Shown here one piece after another: positions 1 to 7,385 of a stretch of DNA of 64,000 bases. The position numbers were made by a program, and so were the translations under genes. The stretch comes from Massilia brevitalea (lineage in GTDB: Bacteria; Pseudomonadota; Gammaproteobacteria; Burkholderiales; Burkholderiaceae_D), in assembly GCF_030711405.1 (NCBI RefSeq), contig NZ_JAULSI010000018.1, positions 1-64,000 of the forward strand. Reading direction: 5' to 3'. Position 1 is the first letter of the stretch; every line of letters starts with the position of its first letter. The notes under the pieces were generated by a model. The model saw only the letters and a program-made list of their open reading frames with translations, searched no databases and had not been told where the DNA came from.

Positions 1-312
1 ATTATCCACCTATCGATGTGTCCGGGGACATTAGACCACTACACAGGCAAGGCTGCAAACCACTCACTGAAGCAAGGTGCTTTCATGGTTGACCCATATC
101 GAAGGCGATACGGCTTGGACCGCGAAAGAGCTCAGCAGTTCAATTCTCATCCATAGCTAACGGTGACAGCGCCATTGTTTTTTCCATCCTACCTGCCAAG
201 AGCAGTTTCTCCCCTCGGCACCCCTTCGGTGCATGCCCAGCCGTATCTTTCGCGCTTGCCGGCCAGTTCCCACCCTTGATGTAGGACGAGACCCAAGCTC
301 GAAGTCAGCCTG

Positions 313-424
313 AACTGTCACAGTTTCTATGCAGCATGGGTGAACACTCTGTCTCAGGAGTGTCCACTGCTAACTCGACAAAAAGACACACAACTGTGCC
401 ATTTCCGATACACCCATGCTGCAT
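313..424. promoter_or_regulatory. Cluster of palindromes, candidate activator sites
   Basis: Seen directly: AACTGT-C-ACAGTT at 313-325; a perfect 14-bp inverted repeat ATGCAGCATGGGTG (329-342) and CACCCATGCTGCAT (411-424); inside it ACACTC (344-349) facing GAGTGT (358-363); and CACAACTGTG at 389-398, which repeats the AACTGT half-site. They lie roughly 100-200 bp upstream of the -24/-12 promoter, where enhancer-binding activators of sigma-54 usually bind. Which protein binds is unknown; a FleQ-type regulator is only a guess by analogy with Pseudomonas fap control. Confidence 0.5.
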
Positions 425-517
425 TAAATTCCTAACAACAATGCTTATACGCAATTTTCGCATTTCCTAGTGGACTTATGCTGCAATTTCAATAACTTGA
501 GCACGTTTTAACCGAGC

Positions 518-533
518 TGGCATTGGTCTTGCA
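518..533 (+). promoter_or_regulatory. Sigma-54 (-24/-12) promoter
   Basis: TGGCATT-GGTC-TTGCA matches the RpoN consensus TGGCACR-N4-TTGCW at all but one or two positions. GG is at 519-520 and GC at 531-532, with the required 10-base gap. Transcription would start near 545. The start codon at 598 is preceded by a good AGGGG ribosome-binding site (584-588). Confidence 0.75.
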
Positions 534-597
534 TAAGCGAGGGTACTGGTACGACTGCCAGTCGGAACTCAACCACACACCCTAGGGGAATTTAAGC

Positions 598-2781
598 ATG
601 AACAAGACCTTGCTCGTTACCGCCCTGTCGCTCGCTTTCGGCCTGAATGCTCAAGCCCAGACGACGGACCCATCCACCAACTCCTCGACCAACGTTTCGC
701 AGGACGGTAGCGGACTGAACGCCAACGACGGCGGCACCTCGACCTGGACCGATAGCTCGAGCCGCGACAACTCGAACCAGGGCAACAACTCGTCGACCAA
801 CACGTCGACCAATACTTCCGACAGCTCGAACCAGGGCAACAATTCGTCGACCAACACCGCGACGAACACCACGACCAACACGTCGACCAACACCTCGGAC
901 AGCTCGAACCAGGGTAACAACTCGTCGACCAACACCGCGACGAACACGACCACCAACACGGCCGACAACTCGAACCAGGGCAACGACAACTCGACCGCGT
1001 CGAACACCCAGACCACCAACACCTCGACCACGACCGACCGTTCGAACCAGGGTAACGACAACTCGACCGCGTCGAACACCCAGACCACGAACAACAGCGC
1101 CGACAACTCGAACCAGGGCAACGACAACTCGTCGCGCGACAATTCGAACCAGGGCAACAACTCGTCGACCAACACCAACACGGCCGACAGCTCGGGCTCG
1201 AACAACGATTCCTCGACCCGCAACAGCTCGGGCCAGAACCGCAGCAGCGGTTCCTCGACCGCCAGCGGCCTGGGCGCTGCATCGGCCAACAACGGCGGCA
1301 TGGCAACCTCGAGCGTCGACAACTCGTTCAACACCTCGAGCGCTACCGCCACCAGCTCGCTGAGCGGCACGGTCTCGGGCAACAACATCCAGAACATCGG
1401 TAACGTCGCTACCAACGCAGGCAGCGCCAACGGCGCCAACGCCAGCGGCGGCGCAGGCGCAGGCGCATGGGGCGGCAACGCCAGCGGCGACGGCGGCAAT
1501 GGCGCCACCGGCTCGGGCGGCCAGGCTGCTTCGGGCTCGACCGGCGGCAACGCCGTCACCGGTAGCGCCGGCAATGCCGACGCGATGGCGGGCGGCGCCA
1601 CCGGCGGCAACGGCGGCAACGGCGGCACCACCGGCTCGGCAACGAGCGGCTCGGGTGCAGCCGGCGGCGCAGGCGGCTTCGGCGGCGCAGGCGGCAACAA
1701 CGGTAACGTCGCTGGCGGCAACGGCGGCGCGGCTGGCGCCAGCGGCGCCGGCACCGGCGGCGCAGGCGGCTCGGGCACGACCGGCAACGGCGGCAACGGC
1801 GGCGGCGTGGGCAGCGCACTGGCAGGCGCCGGCGGCGCAGGCGGCGAAGCCGGCGCGGCAACAGGCGGCTCGGGCGGCAACGGCGCCGAAGGCGCACTGG
1901 GCGGCAGCGGCGCGGCCGGCGGCTCGGTCATGATCGGCGACGCATCGGCCAATGGCGACACCTCGGGCGCCGGCGCTTCGAACGGCGGCAACATGGCTTC
2001 GAGCGGTTCGGGCTCGGGCACCCCTGACAGCACCGGCGGCGCCAGCGGCGCGGCCGACGGCGGCTCGTCGACCGGCACCGGCGGCACCAACACCGGCGCA
2101 TCGAACACCGCATCGGCCGGCACCGGCACGGGCGGCGCAGGCGGCGCGGGCGCGGCCGGCGGCAACGGCGGCACCGCAGGTTCGGGCGCTACCGCTTCGA
2201 CCTCGAGCGGCTCGGGCGCAGCTGGCGGCGCAGCCACCGGCGGCACCGGCGGCGCGGGCGCAGCCCTGTCGAGCACCGGCGGCGCAGCAGGCACCGGCAC
2301 CAGCGGCGCCGGCGGTTCGGGCGGTGCAGGTTCGGGCGGCTCGTCGACCGCAGGCAGCGGCGCAGCAGGCGGCGCGGGCGGCTCGGGCGGCAGCACCGGC
2401 CTGGCCTCGAACACCGCGGGTTCCGGCGAAGCCGGCGGCTCGGCCACCACCGGTTCGGCTACCGGCGGCTCCTCGACCTCGGGCTCGGCAACTGCCGGTA
2501 ACGGCGGCGCAGGCGGCACCGGCGGTGCAGGCACCGGCGGCATGGGCGGCGCAAGCGGCGCCAACACCGCAGGCACCGCTACCGGCGGCGCAGGCGGCTC
2601 GGCAACGGCCGGCAACGGCGGCACCGTGGCCGTCAACGCAGGCAGCTTCGACATGTCGAACGCCATGTCGAGCGTCGGCCAGTCGGCTGCAGGCGTGATG
2701 GTGATCAGCCAGAACAACGGCTTCTCCTCGCTGATCCAGCAAAGCGTCAACGTCCAGTCGAACCTGGCAGTTGGCCCATAA
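598..2781 (+). CDS. Repeat-rich, Gly/Ala-rich secreted protein, candidate major amyloid/fibre subunit
   Basis: A 727-aa secreted protein of very biased composition. Residues 1-20 are a Sec signal peptide ending AQA. Residues 57-190 hold seven copies of a motif around SNQGN, separated by Asn/Ser/Thr stretches. Residues ~255-270 (LSGTVSGNNIQN) and the last ~45 residues (VNAGSF..., VMVISQNNGFSSLIQQSVNV) resemble the body of the next gene's product. Between them lies a ~400-residue Gly/Ala/Ser/Thr-rich tract (about 282-681) reminiscent of mycobacterial PGRS domains. The Asn/Gln-rich repeats, the sigma-54 promoter and the downstream FapD/FapF-like genes suggest the exported structural subunit of a functional amyloid. 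It is far longer than Pseudomonas FapC (roughly 250-340 aa). Amyloid formation is inferred, not shown. Confidence 0.65.
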   Translation: MNKTLLVTALSLAFGLNAQAQTTDPSTNSSTNVSQDGSGLNANDGGTSTWTDSSSRDNSNQGNNSSTNTSTNTSDSSNQGNNSSTNTATNTTTNTSTNTSDSSNQGNNSSTNTATNTTTNTADNSNQGNDNSTASNTQTTNTSTTTDRSNQGNDNSTASNTQTTNNSADNSNQGNDNSSRDNSNQGNNSSTNTNTADSSGSNNDSSTRNSSGQNRSSGSSTASGLGAASANNGGMATSSVDNSFNTSSATATSSLSGTVSGNNIQNIGNVATNAGSANGANASGGAGAGAWGGNASGDGGNGATGSGGQAASGSTGGNAVTGSAGNADAMAGGATGGNGGNGGTTGSATSGSGAAGGAGGFGGAGGNNGNVAGGNGGAAGASGAGTGGAGGSGTTGNGGNGGGVGSALAGAGGAGGEAGAATGGSGGNGAEGALGGSGAAGGSVMIGDASANGDTSGAGASNGGNMASSGSGSGTPDSTGGASGAADGGSSTGTGGTNTGASNTASAGTGTGGAGGAGAAGGNGGTAGSGATASTSSGSGAAGGAATGGTGGAGAALSSTGGAAGTGTSGAGGSGGAGSGGSSTAGSGAAGGAGGSGGSTGLASNTAGSGEAGGSATTGSATGGSSTSGSATAGNGGAGGTGGAGTGGMGGASGANTAGTATGGAGGSATAGNGGTVAVNAGSFDMSNAMSSVGQSAAGVMVISQNNGFSSLIQQSVNVQSNLAVGP

Positions 2782-2879
2782 GCTGAAAACGGGCTGACAC
2801 CGGAGACCATCCCGGTGTCTTCGCGACAGACTGCCGCGCCCCACCCCGGCGCGGCAGTTTTCAAGGATCAGGAGAAACG

Positions 2880-3326
2880 ATGAAAACGATTTTTGCAATT
2901 GGCGGCATGCGCCACATCTGCGCCCTTGCCTTGGCAAGCTCGCTGGCCGCCCCAGCGCTGGCCGCCGAACCGGCCCTGCTCGCGCCCCAGGACCTGGGAA
3001 GCCTGCCAGCCCTGGAGCAGCTGTCGCAGTCCCTGGCCAGCGTGCCGGCCGACCTGCGCGAAACGCCGACCATCGGCGGCGAAACCGTGGCCACCGTCGA
3101 CCTCGAACGCCTCGACCACGAGCGCGGCAAGGCCGATCTCGTTTTGAACGACACCAAACTCAACGGCGACGTCGCCAACAACAACGCCGTCAACGTGAAT
3201 ACCGGATCGAACACCATCGATGCCGGCTCCTTTGCCAACATGTCGGGCATTCCCGTCGTGATCCAGAACAGCGGCGCCAACGTCCTGATCCAGAACGCCA
3301 CCGTCATCAACCTGCAGTTCCAATGA
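2880..3326 (+). CDS. Small secreted amyloid-like protein (FapA/FapB position)
   Basis: A 148-aa protein with a signal peptide ending ALA around residue 29. A polar middle follows, then a C-terminal block rich in Asn/Val/Ile: LNGDVANNNAVNVNTGSN, then IDAGSFANMSGIPVVIQNSG, then NVLIQNATVINLQ. The alternating N/Q and hydrophobic residues suit a cross-beta core, and the block recurs in altered form at the end of the upstream 727-aa protein. The gene overlaps the C39 peptidase by ATGA, so the two are translationally coupled. By order it corresponds to the small subunits or chaperone of the Fap system. I cannot say which; a minor subunit or nucleator is my best guess. Confidence 0.6.
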   Translation: MKTIFAIGGMRHICALALASSLAAPALAAEPALLAPQDLGSLPALEQLSQSLASVPADLRETPTIGGETVATVDLERLDHERGKADLVLNDTKLNGDVANNNAVNVNTGSNTIDAGSFANMSGIPVVIQNSGANVLIQNATVINLQFQ

Positions 3327-4009
3327 ATGCTCGTACCATCCTTTCCGGCCTGGCCCTGGGCCTGATGCTCGCTTCGACGGCCGCCGGCGCGGCCGAGATG
3401 TCCCTGCCGAGCGGCATGCGCGTCGGCATGCCCGTGAAAAGCATGAAGGACCTGCGCTTCCAGGCCACCCTGCGCCAGCAGTACGACTTCAGCTGCGGCT
3501 CGGCCGCGCTGGCCACGCTGCTGACCCACCATTACGGCGTCCCGACCTCCGAGCAGGACGCCTTCAAATTCATGTTCCTGAGCGGCGACCAGGACAAGAT
3601 CCGCCGCGAAGGCTTCTCGCTGCTCGACATGCAGCGCTTCCTGAAAAGCCGCGGCTACACCGCCGACGGTTTCCAGCTGCCGCTCGATAAACTCATCGAA
3701 GCAAAACTGCCCGCCATCGTGCTCATTTCCGACAAGGGCTACCACCATTTCGTCGTCGTCAAGGGCGCCGAAGACGGCCGCATCCTGCTGGGCGACCCCT
3801 CGCGCGGCACGCGCACGATCCCGCGCGAACGCTTCGAGGAGATGTGGGCGAACCGCATCCTGTTCGTGATCCACCAGGGCCCCAACAAGCCATCGTTCAA
3901 CCAGGCCGCCGACTGGCGGGTCGCGCCGCGCGCGCCGCTGGGCAACGGCATCGCCCCGGTCATCGACACCACCTACAGCCTGCCGAAATTCGGCCCCGGC
4001 GATTTTTGA
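3323..4009 (+). CDS. fapD: C39-family cysteine peptidase, FapD-like
   Basis: A 228-aa periplasmic protein with a signal peptide (about residues 1-24) followed by a peptidase C39 fold. The catalytic Cys is C58 in QQYDFSCGSAAL, the His is H142 in GYHHFVVVKG, and the third residue is D158 in LLGDPSRG. C39 peptidases cleave leader or subunit sequences during export. In the Pseudomonas Fap system, FapD is this peptidase and is needed for fibre production. Here it follows the small amyloid-like gene with an ATGA overlap and precedes the accessory gene by 11 bases. Family assignment is firm; the Fap role rests on context. Confidence 0.75.
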   Translation: MNARTILSGLALGLMLASTAAGAAEMSLPSGMRVGMPVKSMKDLRFQATLRQQYDFSCGSAALATLLTHHYGVPTSEQDAFKFMFLSGDQDKIRREGFSLLDMQRFLKSRGYTADGFQLPLDKLIEAKLPAIVLISDKGYHHFVVVKGAEDGRILLGDPSRGTRTIPRERFEEMWANRILFVIHQGPNKPSFNQAADWRVAPRAPLGNGIAPVIDTTYSLPKFGPGDF

Positions 4010-4020
4010 GGATCAACACC

Positions 4021-4518
4021 ATGCGGCTTCCCTTCGTCCTGTCTCTCCTGCTGCTGCCTGCGGCGGCGCCGGCGCTGGCCGACCCGATGGACCTGTTCAC
4101 CGCCGAGAACGCGGTCGACAGCAGCCGCCTGGAAGATGCGCGCGGCGGCTTCCTGGTGGCCGACGGCCTGCTGGTCACGCTCGGCATCGAGCGCATGGTC
4201 AGCATCAACGGCAATGTGGTCGAACGCAGCGAAATCCAGCTGGGCGACATCGGCAAACTGGCCGGCGGGAATGGCCTGGTGTCGACTGAAGCGCTCGGCC
4301 AATTGCGCCTGATCCAGAACGGCGCGGTCAGCGCCGTGCGCGGCGACGCCTATGCCTCGCTGCTGGGCGGAACCATCATCCAGAACTCGCTGAACGACCA
4401 GACCATCAATGCCCAGACCACGCTGAACGCGACCGCGAACACCGCTGGAATGTTACGTGCGCTCAATTTTGCCGAAGGATTGAATAATGCTTTGTCAACA
4501 GCCATCGCACCCCGCTGA
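4021..4518 (+). CDS. Small secreted accessory protein (FapE position)
   Basis: A 165-aa product starting at the ATG after GAGGATCAACACC, with a signal peptide ending ALA (about residue 20). It contains an acidic segment (SRLEDARGGFLVADGLL), a predicted beta-rich middle (LVTLGIERMVSINGNVV) and a C-terminal part with GGTIIQNSLNDQTINAQTTL. The IIQN/LIQ motif is shared with the two upstream amyloid-like proteins. It occupies the slot of fapE, between the peptidase and pore genes. Role in fibre assembly or capping is inferred; no enzymatic motif is visible. A longer in-frame reading from 3844 is rejected because it lacks a signal peptide and overlaps the peptidase. Confidence 0.6.
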   Translation: MRLPFVLSLLLLPAAAPALADPMDLFTAENAVDSSRLEDARGGFLVADGLLVTLGIERMVSINGNVVERSEIQLGDIGKLAGGNGLVSTEALGQLRLIQNGAVSAVRGDAYASLLGGTIIQNSLNDQTINAQTTLNATANTAGMLRALNFAEGLNNALSTAIAPR

Positions 4519-4543
4519 TGGTGTTTCGAACATGGAGCAATTA

Positions 4544-6157
4544 ATGCACAAATTCCCGGCACTTTGTGTCGGCGCGCTCGTCGTGAGCGCAGCCTTCGGT
4601 GCTTCTTCGGCACTGGCGCAGTCCACCTTGCAGCCGTCCGTCCAGCCCGCCGCCCAATCCGGTGCGCAGACGGGCGCGCAGTCGGTCGATCTGCTGGTCG
4701 AACAACTCAAGGCGATGCGCCAGCAACTCGACGCCCAGCGTGCGCGCATCGACGAACTCGAACGCGGCGCACGTACTGCGCGCCAGGCCGAGTCGCCTGT
4801 CGACCTGGCGCCGGGTGCGCTGGCGGCCGGACTGCCGGCCACGGCCTCGGAACTCGACATGCTGCGCGGCACCGGCGGCGACCAGACCGCCGCCCAGCAG
4901 AATGCCCAGGCGCAGCTGGCCCAGCCGCCGCAACAGCAGCCCCAGCAACAGCAAGGGCTGCAGCAGCAACAACAGCAGCAACAGCAGCAGGCGCAACAGG
5001 CACAGCAGCGCCAACAGCAGCAGCAACAGCGCACCGCCCAGCAGAACGCGCCGCTGAACCCGCAGAATGTGCCCGCGAACCAGCAGCCGACCACTCCGCA
5101 GCCGGCGGCCCCGGCAGCGCCGGTAGGCGGCCCGGCCAGCGCCCCTGCGGCGGGCATCAACACCGCCGCCGTCGGCCGCGCGCCATCGACGCCGGCCCGC
5201 ACCGCCGAGGTGGCGCCGATCTTCGAGCAGCCCGGCGTGTTGACCCCGCGCGGCAAGTACGTGTTCGAGCCGGCCGTCCAGTACGGCTACTCGTCGAGCA
5301 GCCGCGTGGCCCTGGTCGGCTACACCGTGATCCCGGCCCTGCTGATCGGCCTGATCGACGTGCGCGAAGTGAAACGCAATACCACCACCGCCAGCGTCAC
5401 CCTGCGCCGCGGCATCACCAACCGCTTCGAGGTCGAGGCCAAGCTGCCCTATGTCTACCGCTCGGACGCCACCGTCAGCCGCGAAGTGTTCACTGGCACC
5501 TCGGTCGAGCGCGCCTTCCAGACCAGCGGCAAGGACCTGGGCGACATCGAACTGGCGGCGCGCTACCAGCTCAACGATGGCGGCGTCGACAAGCCCTTCT
5601 TCATCGGCGGCCTGCGCTTCAAGTCGCGCACCGGCAAGGACCCGTTCGAAGTCATCACCGACTGCGCCACGCGCTGCATCGGCGAAAACGTCACCGGCAG
5701 CGGCCTGCCGCTGGAACTGCCGACCGGCTCCGGCTTCTATTCGCTGCAGCCGAGCCTGACCTGGCTGTTCCCGTCGGACCCGGCGGTGTTCTTCGGCAGC
5801 TTCAGCTACCTGCACAACTTCAAGCGCGACAACATCGAGCGCACCGTGCTGAACGGCGTCAAGGAACCGCTGGGCGAAGTGGCCCCGGGCGGCGTGTTCG
5901 GCTTCAACTTCGGCATGGGCCTGGCGCTGAACGACAAGGCCTCGTTCAGCCTCGGCTACGACCACAACTCCGTCGGCCGCACCAAGCAGAACGGGCGCGC
6001 CGTGCCGGGTTCGGTGCGCATGCAGCTGGGCACCCTGCTGGTCGGCTACTCCTACCGCCTGACCGACAAGAAAACCCTGAGCGTGGCGGTCGGCGCGGGC
6101 GTGACGCGCGATACGCCGGACGTGACCCTGATGGTGCGCGTGCCGATGTCGTTCTGA
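4544..6157 (+). CDS. fapF: Outer-membrane amyloid exporter, FapF-like, with Q-rich linker
   Basis: A 537-aa protein. The ATG at 4544 was chosen because GGAG (4534-4537) precedes it and a signal peptide ending ALAQ starts at once. Next come a heptad-like coiled coil (about residues 45-70, VEQLKAMRQQLDAQRARIDE), a low-complexity Gln-rich linker (about 125-175), an Ala/Pro linker, and from about residue 225 a beta-barrel domain with RGKYVFEPAVQYGYSSSS and LIGLIDVREVKRNT. The C-terminus is MVRVPMSF, ending in Phe as barrels do. Pseudomonas FapF has the same layout: a trimeric coiled-coil plug plus a barrel that exports FapB/FapC. The Q-rich linker looks unusual. It is the last gene before a strong terminator. 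Confidence 0.7.
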   Translation: MHKFPALCVGALVVSAAFGASSALAQSTLQPSVQPAAQSGAQTGAQSVDLLVEQLKAMRQQLDAQRARIDELERGARTARQAESPVDLAPGALAAGLPATASELDMLRGTGGDQTAAQQNAQAQLAQPPQQQPQQQQGLQQQQQQQQQQAQQAQQRQQQQQQRTAQQNAPLNPQNVPANQQPTTPQPAAPAAPVGGPASAPAAGINTAAVGRAPSTPARTAEVAPIFEQPGVLTPRGKYVFEPAVQYGYSSSSRVALVGYTVIPALLIGLIDVREVKRNTTTASVTLRRGITNRFEVEAKLPYVYRSDATVSREVFTGTSVERAFQTSGKDLGDIELAARYQLNDGGVDKPFFIGGLRFKSRTGKDPFEVITDCATRCIGENVTGSGLPLELPTGSGFYSLQPSLTWLFPSDPAVFFGSFSYLHNFKRDNIERTVLNGVKEPLGEVAPGGVFGFNFGMGLALNDKASFSLGYDHNSVGRTKQNGRAVPGSVRMQLGTLLVGYSYRLTDKKTLSVAVGAGVTRDTPDVTLMVRVPMSF

Positions 6158-6203
6158 TCAACGCGTTCTGACCCGGCCGTGTGTGGCGGTACGGGTGTCG
6201 GCG

Positions 6204-6239
6204 AACGGCGCGGGTGGCAACGCTTGCGCCGTTTTTTTT
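6204..6239 (+). terminator. Rho-independent terminator of the amyloid-like operon
   Basis: AACGGCGC (6204-6211) pairs with GCGCCGTT (6226-6233), followed by a run of eight T (6232-6239). It sits 46 bases after the FapF-like stop codon. Confidence 0.85.
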
Positions 6240-6448
6240 GGCGCCGAAGCCAAGCTGGCCGCCTGCCGGCGGCCACCTCCTTGACATCGCCGCTTGGCGA
6301 GCTCGTCCTTACCTCTGTCTCTTAAATGACGCAGACGCCACGTATTTACACGGTTTTACATGGCGCACCCGAGCTTGCCCATCCAGGGCGCCTCCGGCGG
6401 CGCTAGACTCGACAGCATCTTTCCTGCATCGATGGTCGAGAGCCGCCC

Positions 6449-7156
6449 ATGCAAACGCCCGCAACAGTCGTCAAGCTGATCGAACACGCGAGCCTGGCCG
6501 TCGAGCTGGCCGGCCTGCCGCTGGCGCAGCTGTGTTTCGAGCGCCATCTGAACCCGCCCGCGATCCTGGCGGCCTACGCCAACTTCACCCGTCCCCACCC
6601 GCGCTATAAAGTGTTCCGCAACAAGGCGATGGGGATTGCACTGGTTGACATCGCCGGCTTCGGGAATGCCGCTTCCTACCTCGATACCGTGCGCAAGCAC
6701 GGCCACGCCGGCCCGCAAAGCCGCAAGGCGCTGGCGCGCGGCTATCAACTGCGCCGCATCGACCGCAATGCCCACCTCGACGAGCTCCATGCCATCCACA
6801 CGTCCTGCGCCGAGCGCCAGGGCCGTCCGATCGACGGCGCCTACCTGCGCATGCGCCCGTATCCCGAGCAGCCGCACTGCGCCTGCCATGGCGCATTCGA
6901 TGCCGGCGGCCGGCTGGCGGCGTATTGCAACGTGGCGCGCTTCGGCAACTTCGTCGCCACCGACCAATTGATGGGTTACAAGAATGGCGACGGCGCCATG
7001 TACCTGCTGCTGGCGCACATCATCTGCGAACTGATCGAGGAGCGGCAAGTAGCCTGGTTCATGTACGACAGCTACCTCGGCGCCCGTCCCGGCCTGCGCG
7101 ACTTCAAGCGCCGGCTGGGCTTTCGCCCCTACCGCGCGCGCTATTCGCTTGTCTAG
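6449..7156 (+). CDS. Acyl-CoA N-acyltransferase-fold protein
   Basis: A 235-aa cytoplasmic protein with no signal peptide. The C-terminal two thirds look like a GNAT/FemAB-type fold: ALARGYQLRRIDRNAHLDEL at the start of the domain, then GRLAAYCNVARFGNFVATDQ as strands, then AMYLLLAHIICELIEER as the cofactor-proximal helix and LRDFKRRLGFRPYRARY near the end. The substrate cannot be read from the sequence. It stands alone between the amyloid operon terminator and a TonB receptor, with about 290 and 230 bp of flanking non-coding DNA. Family call is moderate; function unknown. Confidence 0.5.
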   Translation: MQTPATVVKLIEHASLAVELAGLPLAQLCFERHLNPPAILAAYANFTRPHPRYKVFRNKAMGIALVDIAGFGNAASYLDTVRKHGHAGPQSRKALARGYQLRRIDRNAHLDELHAIHTSCAERQGRPIDGAYLRMRPYPEQPHCACHGAFDAGGRLAAYCNVARFGNFVATDQLMGYKNGDGAMYLLLAHIICELIEERQVAWFMYDSYLGARPGLRDFKRRLGFRPYRARYSLV

Positions 7157-7385
7157 ACAGCCACCTGTCTTTACAGCATCATTCATTAGCAGCCAGACAT
7201 CGAGTGTCGCGCTCCATCCTCGTTTCCGAACAATTAAGAGCCGAGGGGCTGTTTCCCTGTTGCATGTACTGCTAGACTGCAAGACTTTAGCGTCGCCGTA
7301 AAAAGTGTTGCATAAAACACAGGCCGCTGACGCCGGTGCCCTGCACTGCGCGGAATAACACCAGGTCCAAACATTAGGGGAATGC

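Larger units (their letters stand above)
1..597. other. Long non-coding region upstream of the amyloid-like operon
   Basis: No convincing gene is seen on either strand here. Bases 1-300 show no recognisable signal. From about 310 to the start codon the DNA becomes AT-richer than its surroundings and carries several palindromes and a sigma-54 type promoter, listed separately. This looks like the control region of the downstream secreted-protein operon. Confidence 0.6.

Noticed and set aside
598-1200. Tandem short repeats that could look like a CRISPR or satellite array
   Set aside because: The periodicity follows codons of the SNQGN/STNT protein repeats, units vary in length and sequence, and there are no unique spacers.
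651-2864. Long Pro/Ala-rich open frame opposite the Gly-rich gene (minus strand)
   Set aside because: It is the complement of Gly/Ala codons in the real gene, has no ribosome-binding site or family, and overlaps it fully.
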